Shown in pieces: positions 9,834 through 17,129 of a DNA stretch of 41,719 bases (positions are counted from its first letter, which is position 1; each line of letters opens with the position of its first letter). The notes under the pieces were generated by a model. That model did no database searches and was not told the DNA's origin. It saw only the letters and a program-made list of their open reading frames with translations. A program made the position numbers and the translations under genes. Source of the DNA: JAADHG01 sp964418645 (lineage in GTDB: Bacteria > Bacteroidota > Bacteroidia > Flavobacteriales > Flavobacteriaceae); NCBI GenBank assembly GCA_964418645.1, contig CAYQME010000017.1, positions 1 to 41,719 on the forward strand, in the 5' to 3' direction.

Positions 9834-10289
9834 CTATAAAATTTCAGCAACTTTAGTGCAAACAAACTCTAAAAAATGTTCATCAGCTTTATTGAATGGG
9901 TTAGTAGTGTTAGAATCTATATCTATTTGTCCAACGTTTTTTCCGTTAACAAAAACAGGAATTACAATTTCAGCTTTAACGTTAATGCTGCATGCTAAAT
10001 AGTTGTCTTGTGCAGCAACATAGGGCACTACAAAGTTTTCATTACTAACAGCCACTTGACCACAAATGCCTTTTCCGAAAGGAATGATAGTATGGTCTGT
10101 TGGTGCGCCAACATAAGGACCGAGTTTTAATTCGTTCTTATCTCCATTTTTAAAATAAAACCCAACCCAATTATAATAATCTACATTCTTTTCAAGAAGT
10201 TCACAAATGTTATACAACCGATTTTCAACAGATTCATTTGTAATTGATACAATTTCAGTTACTTTTGGTTTTAAGTTATCTAAATTCAT
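9834..10289 (-). CDS. GAF-domain protein, probable free methionine-(R)-sulfoxide reductase
   Basis: A 151-residue single GAF domain that matches the fRMsr family, which reduces free methionine-R-sulfoxide. The conserved IPFGKGICGQVA and YLACSINVKAEIVIPV blocks are present, with cysteines C76 and C100 spaced as the second and third conserved cysteines of the E. coli enzyme. The first cysteine of the usual trio is missing: the equivalent position, ten residues before C76, is a histidine. The enzyme may therefore use a two-cysteine cycle. It lies upstream of purH on the same strand with a gap of about 110 bases. Confidence 0.8.
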   Translation of the reverse strand: MNLDNLKPKVTEIVSITNESVENRLYNICELLEKNVDYYNWVGFYFKNGDKNELKLGPYVGAPTDHTIIPFGKGICGQVAVSNENFVVPYVAAQDNYLACSINVKAEIVIPVFVNGKNVGQIDIDSNTTNPFNKADEHFLEFVCTKVAEIL

Positions 10290-10379
10290 GATGTTGTTAG
10301 TTTTGGTAAAAGTATTAAAATGGACTAAAAAAATGACACTAGTTTTTATATAATTTTAATTCATAAAACCCCAATTTAA

Positions 10380-10931
10380 TTGAAAGCACTTTTTGTAAAA
10401 TATAAGTCGGTAATTAGGTTTATAATTACATTTTTAGTGGTGTACGGTTTTTTATCGATTACCTATAAGCTATACTTAGATTATTCTGAAAACTCTAGAT
10501 ATTATCCCGATTACCTTACCAATTTGGTAGCGAAGCAAAGTCAGTCACTTATAGAAACCGTGGGCTATTCGGCACAAATAGAACAGCACCCAGACGAGGC
10601 TTCAATGAAGCTTATTATTAATAACAAGTTTGTTGCAAGAGTTATAGAAGGGTGTAACTCTATTAGTATTATTATTTTGTTTGTGTCTTTTATCATTTCT
10701 TTTGCAGGAAAATGGAAAACAACATTGTTCTATCTGTTGTTTGGAAGTGTGTTAATTTATATTGTAAATCTTATTAGAATAGTAATTTTATCTATAGGAT
10801 TGTTTCATTATCCTTGGCGAAAAGAAATTTTACATACTGTTATTTTTCCACTTATTATATATGGGCTGGTATTTTTATTATGGATGTTTTGGGTAAACAG
10901 ATTTGCGGAAAATAGTACTAAAAATGTCTAA
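10380..10931 (+). CDS. xrtF: Exosortase family protein XrtF
   Basis: A 183-residue membrane protein of the exosortase/archaeosortase superfamily, of the short Bacteroidota type. The proposed catalytic triad is visible: C92 (IEGCNS), R133 (VNLIRIV) and H152 (LHTVIFPL). These enzymes are transpeptidase-like sorting proteins for C-terminally tagged substrates; XrtF targets are not well defined. The start codon is TTG, directly after an in-frame TAA, and no ATG occurs before residue 76, so TTG is the only workable start. It overlaps the following gene by eight bases. Confidence 0.87.
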   Translation: MKALFVKYKSVIRFIITFLVVYGFLSITYKLYLDYSENSRYYPDYLTNLVAKQSQSLIETVGYSAQIEQHPDEASMKLIINNKFVARVIEGCNSISIIILFVSFIISFAGKWKTTLFYLLFGSVLIYIVNLIRIVILSIGLFHYPWRKEILHTVIFPLIIYGLVFLLWMFWVNRFAENSTKNV

Positions 10932-11352
10932 TTTTGCAAAGTACATATTGGTTTTTGTTTTGTTTGTGCTTTTGGTATTGGCACGTGTTTTTGAAGACCA
11001 ATTATTTTATGATCCGTATTTATTATTCTTTCAAAACGATTATTTATATATAGATAATCCTAGACGAGAGGTTTTTAAATTAGTAACATATACAACACTG
11101 CGATATCTTTTAAATACAATTATTTCTTTAGGTATTTTATATGTTATTTTTAAAGACAGAAGTATTATTAAGTTTTCAGCTGTTATATATGTCATAGCTT
11201 ATGCCGTATTACTACTACTGTTTTTATACTTTGTATTAAATCCGCATCAAGAAGATTATTACCTGTTTTTTAATATTAGACGATTTTTAATTCAGCCCAT
11301 ATTATTAATTTTGTTACTACCAGCATTTTATTATCATAAACAACAACAGTAA
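10924..11352 (+). CDS. Exosortase F system-associated membrane protein
   Basis: A protein of about 142 residues with four hydrophobic segments, matching the small family that always follows xrtF in flavobacteria. Recognisable parts are ARVFEDQLFYDPYL near the N-terminus and the NPHQEDYYLFFNIRRFLIQP block near the C-terminus. The ATG at 10924 is preferred to a TTG seven codons upstream because it forms the overlap ATGTCTAA with the xrtF stop, a normal arrangement for coupled translation. The function is unknown, but the constant pairing implies that it works with XrtF in the inner membrane. Confidence 0.85.
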   Translation: MSNFAKYILVFVLFVLLVLARVFEDQLFYDPYLLFFQNDYLYIDNPRREVFKLVTYTTLRYLLNTIISLGILYVIFKDRSIIKFSAVIYVIAYAVLLLLFLYFVLNPHQEDYYLFFNIRRFLIQPILLILLLPAFYYHKQQQ

Positions 11353-11422
11353 TTTATAGTACAATATTTAGTATATTTCGCTGTTTAAACATAAACACTT
11401 TAACTAAAATTTAAACCAAATT

Positions 11423-11761
11423 ATGAAAAAATCAATTTTATTATTAACACTTAGTTTGTCTCTTGGTGTAGTTTTAACGTCATGTAAAGAAGAAAAGAAA
11501 GAAGCAGCACCTGAAACAAAAACTGAAGTAGAAGCACAAGAAATGCAAGAAAATCATGCTGCAGACAAAGCAGATATGGCAATGAATGACAAATACCAAT
11601 GCACAATGGATTGTGAAAAAGGTAAAACCTACGATAAAGCAGGAAAATGTCCAGTTTGTAATATGGACATGAAAAAAGTAGAAAAGAAAATGGATGGTAA
11701 GTCTGAAGGCGATGGGCATGACCATGAGCACGGAGATACCGACACAAAAACAGAAGGATAA
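11423..11761 (+). CDS. Lipoprotein with heavy-metal-binding domain
   Basis: A 112-residue secreted lipoprotein. The signal peptide ends in a lipobox with C21 (VLTSC). After an acidic, Ala/Glu-rich linker comes a small four-cysteine domain (C60, C64, C76, C79; YQCTMDC followed by KAGKCPVCNMDM) of the heavy-metal-binding-domain type seen in copper and zinc efflux proteins. The C-terminus is His/Asp-rich (GDGHDHEHGD), a likely metal ligand patch. It probably binds Cu or Zn in the cell envelope. It stands alone, followed by a strong hairpin shared with groEL. Confidence 0.82.
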   Translation: MKKSILLLTLSLSLGVVLTSCKEEKKEAAPETKTEVEAQEMQENHAADKADMAMNDKYQCTMDCEKGKTYDKAGKCPVCNMDMKKVEKKMDGKSEGDGHDHEHGDTDTKTEG

Positions 11762-11776
11762 ATAATCCTAAAACAT

Positions 11777-11812
11777 AAAAAAACGCCTCAATTATTTATT
11801 GAGGCGTTTTTT
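11777..11812. terminator. Bidirectional terminator between the metal-binding lipoprotein gene and groEL
   Basis: An 11-bp stem AACGCCTCAAT / ATTGAGGCGTT with a five-base loop TATTT, flanked by A-runs on the left and T-runs on the right. It can end transcripts from both convergent genes. Confidence 0.88.
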
Positions 11813-11835
11813 ATTTATAGCTATTGTATTTGCCA

Positions 11836-13467
11836 TTACATCATTCCTGGCATTCCGCCACCACCCATTGGTGGCATTGCAGGTGCGTCTTCTTTAATGT
11901 CAACCAAAGCACACTCTGTAGTTAAAATCATTCCTGCAACTGAAGCTGCATTTCCTAACGCTATACGTGTTACTTTTTTAGGATCAATGATTCCTGCTTT
12001 AAGCATGTCGACATATTTTTCAGATTTAGCATCATAACCAAAATCCTTTTTACCTTCCAATACTTTGTTTATTACAACCGATCCTTCTCCACCAGCATTC
12101 TCTACTATGGTTCTTAATGGCGATTCAATAGCGCGAGCTACGATTTGAATTCCAGTAACTTCATCTAAACTATCAGTAGTTAATTTGTCTAAAACAGCTT
12201 TTGCTCTTAATAGGGCAACACCACCACCAGCGATAATGCCTTCTTCAACAGCAGCACGTGTTGAATTTAAAGCATCATCCACACGATCTTTCTTTTCTTT
12301 CATTTCAACTTCGCTTGCTGCGCCAACATAAAGTACAGCAACACCACCAGCTAATTTAGCTAAACGCTCTTGCAATTTCTCTTTGTCGTAATCGCTAGTT
12401 GTTGTTTCAATTTGCGCTTTTATTTGGTTTACTCTTGCTTTAATATCCTCTGCTTTTCCTACACCATTTACAATAGTTGTATTGTCTTTGTCAATAGTTA
12501 CTGTTTCAGCAGTTCCTAGCATAGTTAAATCGGCATTTTCAAGAGAGAATCCGCGTTCTTCAGAAATTACTGTTCCTCCTGTTAATATGGCGATATCTTC
12601 AAGCATTGCTTTACGTCTGTCTCCAAATCCAGGTGCTTTTACAGCAGCTATTTTAAGTCCGCCACGTAATTTATTTACAACTAGTGTCGCTAGAGCTTGC
12701 CCATCAACATCTTCAGCTATTATTAATAATGGTCTGCTAGATTGTGCAACAGGTTCTAAAATTGGAAGAATTTCTTGTAGATTAGATATTTTCTTGTCAA
12801 ATAATAAAATGTATGGATTCTCGAGATCAGCAATCATTTTATCAGCATCAGTTACAAAATAAGGTGATAAATATCCTCTGTCAAATTGCATGCCTTCTAC
12901 AACATCTACATAAGTATCTGTACCTTTAGCTTCTTCAACAGTAATAACGCCTTCTTTTCCAACTTTATCGAATGCTTTTGCTATCAATTCACCAATGGTA
13001 TTATCATTGTTTGCTGAAATAGCTGCAATTTGTTGAATTTTTTCAGAAGAATTTCCTACTTTTTTAGCTTGTTTTTCAAGGTCTTTCGTGATGGCTTCAA
13101 CAGCTTTATCAATACCTCGTTTTAAATCCATAGGATTTGCTCCTGCAGCAACATTTTTTAAGCCTTCTTTTACAATAGCTTGTGCTAATACAGTTGCTGT
13201 TGTGGTTCCATCTCCAGCAAGGTCATTGGTTTTTGAAGCAACTTCTTTTACCATTTGCGCGCCCATATTTTCAAGCTCGTTTTCAAGCTCTACTTCTTTG
13301 GCTACAGTTACACCATCTTTAGTGACTTGTGGTGCGCCAAAACTTTTGCTTATAATTACGTTTCTGCCTTTTGGACCTAGGGTTACTTTTACTGCGTTTG
13401 CCAAAGCATCAACACCACGTTTTAAACCGTCGCGTGCCTCAACATCAAATTTTATATCTTTTGCCAT
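11836..13467 (-). CDS. groEL: Chaperonin GroEL (60 kDa)
   Basis: A 543-residue chaperonin subunit that forms the double ring for ATP-driven protein folding. Clear signatures are VTLGPKGRNVIISKSFG near residue 28, AGDGTTTATVLAQ near residue 84 (ATP binding), and the Gly/Met-rich tail GGGGMPGMM. It is the second gene of the groES-groEL operon, with an intergenic spacer of 102 bases that contains an unusual inverted-repeat element. Confidence 0.98.
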   Translation of the reverse strand: MAKDIKFDVEARDGLKRGVDALANAVKVTLGPKGRNVIISKSFGAPQVTKDGVTVAKEVELENELENMGAQMVKEVASKTNDLAGDGTTTATVLAQAIVKEGLKNVAAGANPMDLKRGIDKAVEAITKDLEKQAKKVGNSSEKIQQIAAISANNDNTIGELIAKAFDKVGKEGVITVEEAKGTDTYVDVVEGMQFDRGYLSPYFVTDADKMIADLENPYILLFDKKISNLQEILPILEPVAQSSRPLLIIAEDVDGQALATLVVNKLRGGLKIAAVKAPGFGDRRKAMLEDIAILTGGTVISEERGFSLENADLTMLGTAETVTIDKDNTTIVNGVGKAEDIKARVNQIKAQIETTTSDYDKEKLQERLAKLAGGVAVLYVGAASEVEMKEKKDRVDDALNSTRAAVEEGIIAGGGVALLRAKAVLDKLTTDSLDEVTGIQIVARAIESPLRTIVENAGGEGSVVINKVLEGKKDFGYDAKSEKYVDMLKAGIIDPKKVTRIALGNAASVAGMILTTECALVDIKEDAPAMPPMGGGGMPGMM

Positions 13468-13486
13468 AATTAAAAATTTTATTTTG

Positions 13487-13563
13487 TCATTCCCTCGAGG
13501 GAGGGATTTTTTTGAATTAAAGTTTAGTTTTGTTTTATGAGATTCCGGTGAAAGCAGGAATGA
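13487..13563. repeat. Candidate intergenic inverted-repeat element in the groES-groEL spacer
   Basis: A segment of 77 bases bounded by TCATTCC at 13487-13493 and its inverted copy GGAATGA at 13557-13563. Directly inside the left end is the perfect palindrome TCCCTCGAGGGA. The right end (GATTCCGGTGAAAGCAGGAATGA) resembles the short dispersed repeats common between flavobacterial genes. Only one copy is present in this window, so its repeat nature is inferred. Confidence 0.45.
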
Positions 13564-13569
13564 AAATTA

Positions 13570-13845
13570 TTAAACTATAGCCAGAATATCGCTTTCTCGC
13601 ATAATTAAATAGTCTTTGCCATCTAGTTTAAGTTCTGTTCCTGCATATTTTCCGTAGAGAACAGTCTCGCCTTTTTTAACCGTGGTTGGCTCGTCTTTTG
13701 TGCCTTTACCAACAGCAACTACTTTTCCTTTTTGCGGTTTTTCTTTAGCGTTGTCTGGAATAATGATTCCTGAAGCTGTAGTTGTTTCAGCTTCTAATGG
13801 TTCTATAAGAACTCTATCTGCTAACGGTTTAATATTTAAAGCCAT
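13570..13845 (-). CDS. groES: Co-chaperonin GroES (10 kDa)
   Basis: A 91-residue co-chaperonin that caps the GroEL ring. It has the family N-terminus (IKPLADRVLIEPLEAE), the mobile loop (TTASGIIIPDNAKEKPQ) and the closing segment YLIMRESDILAIV. It is the first gene of groES-groEL. Its upstream region lacks a clear TAnnTTTG box but holds two palindromes and a sigma-54-like TGGCAC, described separately. No CIRCE element was seen. Confidence 0.97.
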   Translation of the reverse strand: MALNIKPLADRVLIEPLEAETTTASGIIIPDNAKEKPQKGKVVAVGKGTKDEPTTVKKGETVLYGKYAGTELKLDGKDYLIMRESDILAIV

Positions 13846-13880
13846 TTTGTTTAATGTTTTTAAGTTAATTAAATTTTGTT

Positions 13881-13965
13881 TAACGCTTTAGCGTTATTCA
13901 GAAATTGTGCCAATACAGTTATACTGACAAATTTTCATTTGTTTGAATACTCTTATTCCGGAATA
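13881..13965 (-). promoter_or_regulatory. groES upstream region with two palindromes and a possible -24/-12 promoter
   Basis: Reading towards groES there are three elements: the perfect 12-bp palindrome TATTCCGGAATA (13954-13965), a TGGCAC box (13907-13912) followed at the right distance by CTGAA (13897-13901), and the inverted repeat TAACGCTTTAGCGTTA (13881-13896). The TGGCAC matches the sigma-54 -24 element; the -12 part keeps TG but lacks the GC. No TAnnTTTG box was seen here. The function is inferred and weak. Confidence 0.3.
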
Positions 13966-13974
13966 TTTACAAAC

Positions 13975-14008
13975 AAAAAATGCCAACGGTTTATGTTGGC
14001 GTTTTTAA
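13975..14008 (-). terminator. Terminator after secG
   Basis: Read on the minus strand, a GCCAAC / GTTGGC stem with a seven-base loop is followed by a run of T. It lies about 20 bases past the secG stop and separates the miaB-secG gene group from groES-groEL. Confidence 0.75.
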
Positions 14009-14025
14009 TGTTTTTATACACGATT

Positions 14026-14385
14026 TTAGTTTGTAGTGTCTTTACTAACTTCATTAGTTTCAGCTGGTGTTGCTGTATTGTTAGTATTAGGCAACGGCTG
14101 TGTTGTTGTTTCACTTTGATCTAAAGCTTTAGATTCGACTGTTCCATCAGCACCACCAATGGCTACATTAGAAAGTAAAATTAGTGCTAGTAATAAAGTT
14201 GCTAAAGCCCATGTGCTTTTGTCTAAAAAGTCGGATGTTTTCTTAACACCACCAATTTGTTGTGTGCCACCGCCACCAAAAGACGAAGATAAACCTCCAC
14301 CTTTTGGGTTTTGTACCATAATTACTATTACTAATAAAAATGCAACAATAACGATAAGGACTAAAAATATTGAAAACGTACTCAT
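14026..14385 (-). CDS. secG: Preprotein translocase subunit SecG
   Basis: A 119-residue SecG, part of the SecYEG channel in the inner membrane. It has two membrane segments (about residues 3-24 and 57-77). Between them is the typical SecG loop: VQNPKGGGLSSSFGG, then TQQIGGVKKTSDFLDK. The low-complexity Thr/Asn-rich tail after residue 85 is usual in Bacteroidota. It lies two bases downstream of the TPR-like gene, so it is probably transcribed with lptE. Confidence 0.94.
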   Translation of the reverse strand: MSTFSIFLVLIVIVAFLLVIVIMVQNPKGGGLSSSFGGGGTQQIGGVKKTSDFLDKSTWALATLLLALILLSNVAIGGADGTVESKALDQSETTTQPLPNTNNTATPAETNEVSKDTTN

Positions 14386-14387
14386 TA

Positions 14388-15287
14388 TTATATATTATTT
14401 TGTTCTTGTAATTCTTTTACTGCTTGAATTTGGTCTGCAAAGAAACCACTTTTTTCTGGATATTTCAAACTTAAAATCTTATAAGATTGAATGGCTTTGC
14501 TGTAGTTTTTTTGTTCAACATAAATTCTTGCCAAGGTTTCGGTCATTAAAGCTTCTGGTTGTATCATTTGTGCTTTGGCAATGTTGTATGTTGGTGCATC
14601 TTTTTTTATTGGCTGAATTTTAGCTTTGGAAGCAATAAATTTATCGATTAATTCAAACTTTTTTTCTTGATTATTCTTTGGGGAAGGTTCTGTTTTTATT
14701 TCCTCGTCTTCTCTAATAATGGGTTTAAAGCTGGTAATTTTTAACCATTCGCTAAAAGAGTGTACTTCATTTTTATTAAAAGTAAGAGGTTTGCCAATTT
14801 CAAGTGTTTCTTCAGGAGTTTTTCGAATATTTGAAATGTCTATACTAATAACACTTTCTGAAATAATAGCCTCTTCTTTAGCTTGAAAAAGCGCTGGGTC
14901 TAAAATAGGTTCTGTGTCTTTAATATGCTGTCTTATAGCATCATCAATAGTAACACTTTTGTTTACTGAAATATCTTCAATATCACTTACTTCAATGGCT
15001 TTTAAATGCTCAATATTGTGTTTAATATGTTGTGAAATTTCATTTTGTAGAAACTCTTTTGATGTGATAAAGTCGAATAAAATACTTCTATCAGTAGTAT
15101 AAGCAGCAGTTGTTTTAAGTTCTTGATTGTATTTAAAACTTTCTTTGTTTTTTAACCCTTTAAGATAAATAGCTCTTGCCGATTGAAAGTAAGGAAATTC
15201 ATTAATAATAGATTTTACATCACTAATTTGTGTAGGAGTTATACTTTGTGGGTGTTGCAATATATATGTAAAATCGGTTGTATTCAT
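14388..15287 (-). CDS. TPR-like protein of unknown function between lptE and secG
   Basis: A 299-residue protein with no signal peptide or membrane segment. The N-terminal third is helical (residues about 1-80), the middle is charged and probably disordered, and one clear tetratricopeptide-like unit lies near the C-terminus (ETLARIYVEQKNYSKAIQSY, about residues 248-267). A gene of this kind is often found beside lptE and secG in flavobacteria. Its gap is ten bases to lptE and two to secG, so it belongs to the same transcript. I do not recognise a function; a scaffold role is only a guess from the TPR. Confidence 0.7.
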   Translation of the reverse strand: MNTTDFTYILQHPQSITPTQISDVKSIINEFPYFQSARAIYLKGLKNKESFKYNQELKTTAAYTTDRSILFDFITSKEFLQNEISQHIKHNIEHLKAIEVSDIEDISVNKSVTIDDAIRQHIKDTEPILDPALFQAKEEAIISESVISIDISNIRKTPEETLEIGKPLTFNKNEVHSFSEWLKITSFKPIIREDEEIKTEPSPKNNQEKKFELIDKFIASKAKIQPIKKDAPTYNIAKAQMIQPEALMTETLARIYVEQKNYSKAIQSYKILSLKYPEKSGFFADQIQAVKELQEQNNI

Positions 15288-15297
15288 TAATTATAAA

Positions 15298-15804
15298 TTA
15301 CCATTTTGCAAGTGATGCATTAATAACATCTTGAGTTATACGTTCAAATATTTCAGCGATTGCAGTGTCTTTTTGACTCCCAACTAATTGCGCACTTCCG
15401 CTATAGTCAAAATAGAACGAGAAACGTTGGTCAAATTCTGCTTCATCATCATTTTTGTCATAAAAGTGGACTTTAACAGCAATAGTTAAGCGGTTTTGGG
15501 CAGCTGTATTACTAGAGGTTGCTGTAGTTGGAGATATGCGATAATCTACAATTTCACCTTCATAAATAATATCACCTCCAGACTTGACAAGATCTAAATT
15601 TGTTTGGTTTAAAATTAATTCTTCTAAAGCAATTCTAAAATCTCGCCCTAACCCAGGCTCAGTTAAAGGCGCATTATTTTCAAAATAATTAACTTGAAAT
15701 GTTTTGGTTCCTTCTGCAAGCGATATACCTGAAAAAGAATATGCACCACAGCCAAAAAAGGTTAACGTAATTACAAATAATACTATATGTTTTAATAATT
15801 TCAT
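15298..15804 (-). CDS. lptE: LPS-assembly lipoprotein LptE
   Basis: A 168-residue outer-membrane lipoprotein with a lipobox ending at C19 (TFFGC) and the Bacteroidota LptE opening GAYSFSGISLAEGTKTFQV. LptE plugs the LptD barrel, which inserts lipopolysaccharide in the outer leaflet. The later motif NRLTIAVKVHFYDK fits the family's beta-strand core. It follows the sigma-54 activator gene by 65 bases on the same strand. Confidence 0.88.
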   Translation of the reverse strand: MKLLKHIVLFVITLTFFGCGAYSFSGISLAEGTKTFQVNYFENNAPLTEPGLGRDFRIALEELILNQTNLDLVKSGGDIIYEGEIVDYRISPTTATSSNTAAQNRLTIAVKVHFYDKNDDEAEFDQRFSFYFDYSGSAQLVGSQKDTAIAEIFERITQDVINASLAKW

Positions 15805-15869
15805 GTGTCTAAAAGATTCTTTCAGTATGCTGAAACAGTTCTCATTATAACATAGTTGTATACAAAAAA

Positions 15870-17126
15870 TTATAAATCAAATTGCTTAATTTTTCTATAT
15901 AAAGTACGTTCACTTATACCAAGTTCAGCAGCTGCTAATTTACGCTTTCCATTGTGACGTTCAAGCGATTTTTTTATTAATTCCAATTCTTTGTCATGTA
16001 AGGACAAGGTTTCTTCTTCTTCAATTTCTTGAGCAAAGTGATATTTGTCTTGAGGGTCATCGATAATTTCAACAGGAGTAGTGCTTTTTTGGGTAATAGA
16101 TAGCACCTCCATATCCTCTTTATTGTCATCATCATCTTCATTTCTATATATTTTTTGAATAAGACCTTCATTGTTTTTTTGAACATCGTGATTATTTCCA
16201 TGCTCCATAAGTTCCATAGTGAGCTTTTTTAAATCGTTAAGATCACTTTTCATATCAAATAATACTTTATAAAGAATTTCACGCTCATTGCTAAAGTCAC
16301 TATCAGATTTAGAATGACTTACTACCGCTGGTAAATTTTGTCCTGTGTCAGGTAAATAGTGACGTAGTGTTTCGGCTGTTATATTTCTATTGTGTTCTAA
16401 AACTGAAATTTGCTCAGCAATATTTCGTAATTGCCTTATATTTCCGTTCCATATGTAAGTTTGCAAAAGATTTGTAGCATCTTCAGTCAACCTAATGGTT
16501 GGCATTTTATATTTAAGCGCAAAGTCGCTTGCAAATTTTCTGAATAATAAATGGATATCCTCTCTGCGTTTGCGAAGTGCTGGTAAATGAATCTCAACAG
16601 TACTTAAGCGATAGTATAAATCTTCTCTAAATTTTTCTTTTTTAATAGCTTCAAACATATTGACGTTAGTGGCAGCTACAATACGAACATCAGTTTTTTG
16701 AACTTTACTAGAGCCTACTTTTAAAAACTCGCCATTTTCCAGAACACGTAGCAAACGTACCTGAGTAGTTAAAGGAAGTTCTCCAACTTCGTCTAAAAAT
16801 ATAGTCCCGCCATCGGCAACTTCAAAATACCCCGAACGTGTTTGAGTAGCTCCAGTAAAAGCACCTTTTTCGTGACCAAATAATTCACTATCAATAGTGC
16901 CTTCCGGAATAGCACCACAGTTAACAGCAATATATTTCGCGTGTTTACGATGCGATAATTGGTGTATAATTTTTGGAATACTTTCCTTACCAACTCCACT
17001 TTCTCCAGTTACTAAGACTGAAATGTCAGTAGGAGAGACTTGGATTGCTTTTTCTATAGCGCGATTTAATGTAGCGTCATTGCCAATAATTCCGAAACGT
17101 TGTTTTATAGCTTGAACAGATTCCAT
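15870..17126 (-). CDS. Sigma-54-dependent transcriptional activator without a receiver domain
   Basis: A 418-residue enhancer-binding protein. The AAA+ domain begins almost at the N-terminus: Walker A GESGVGKES at 41-49, the sigma-54-contacting loop GAFTGA at 88-93 and Walker B GGTIFLDEVG at about 106-115. An acidic linker (about 300-360) leads to a Fis-type helix-turn-helix at the end (KLAAAELGISERTLYRKIKQ). There is no receiver, GAF or PAS domain, so activity must be set by expression level or a partner protein. It sits three bases after miaB and ahead of lptE, so it may control envelope genes, but no target is proven. Confidence 0.92.
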   Translation of the reverse strand: MESVQAIKQRFGIIGNDATLNRAIEKAIQVSPTDISVLVTGESGVGKESIPKIIHQLSHRKHAKYIAVNCGAIPEGTIDSELFGHEKGAFTGATQTRSGYFEVADGGTIFLDEVGELPLTTQVRLLRVLENGEFLKVGSSKVQKTDVRIVAATNVNMFEAIKKEKFREDLYYRLSTVEIHLPALRKRREDIHLLFRKFASDFALKYKMPTIRLTEDATNLLQTYIWNGNIRQLRNIAEQISVLEHNRNITAETLRHYLPDTGQNLPAVVSHSKSDSDFSNEREILYKVLFDMKSDLNDLKKLTMELMEHGNNHDVQKNNEGLIQKIYRNEDDDDNKEDMEVLSITQKSTTPVEIIDDPQDKYHFAQEIEEEETLSLHDKELELIKKSLERHNGKRKLAAAELGISERTLYRKIKQFDL

Positions 17127-17129
17127 AGT

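Noticed and set aside
11451..11747. Two minus-strand frames opposite the metal-binding lipoprotein
   Set aside because: Antisense shadows; the plus-strand frame has a lipobox and a four-cysteine domain.
12482..13540. Plus-strand open frames of 126 and 150 codons opposite groEL
   Set aside because: They lie fully or mostly antisense to a certain gene and their composition is that of a shadow frame; no family resemblance.
13887..13920. CIRCE element before groES
   Set aside because: The inverted repeat TAACGCTTTAGCGTTA does not match TTAGCACTC-N9-GAGTGCTAA.
14159..14623. Plus-strand frame of 154 codons across secG and the TPR-like gene
   Set aside because: Antisense to two well-supported genes, low-complexity Cys/Leu-rich product with no family match.
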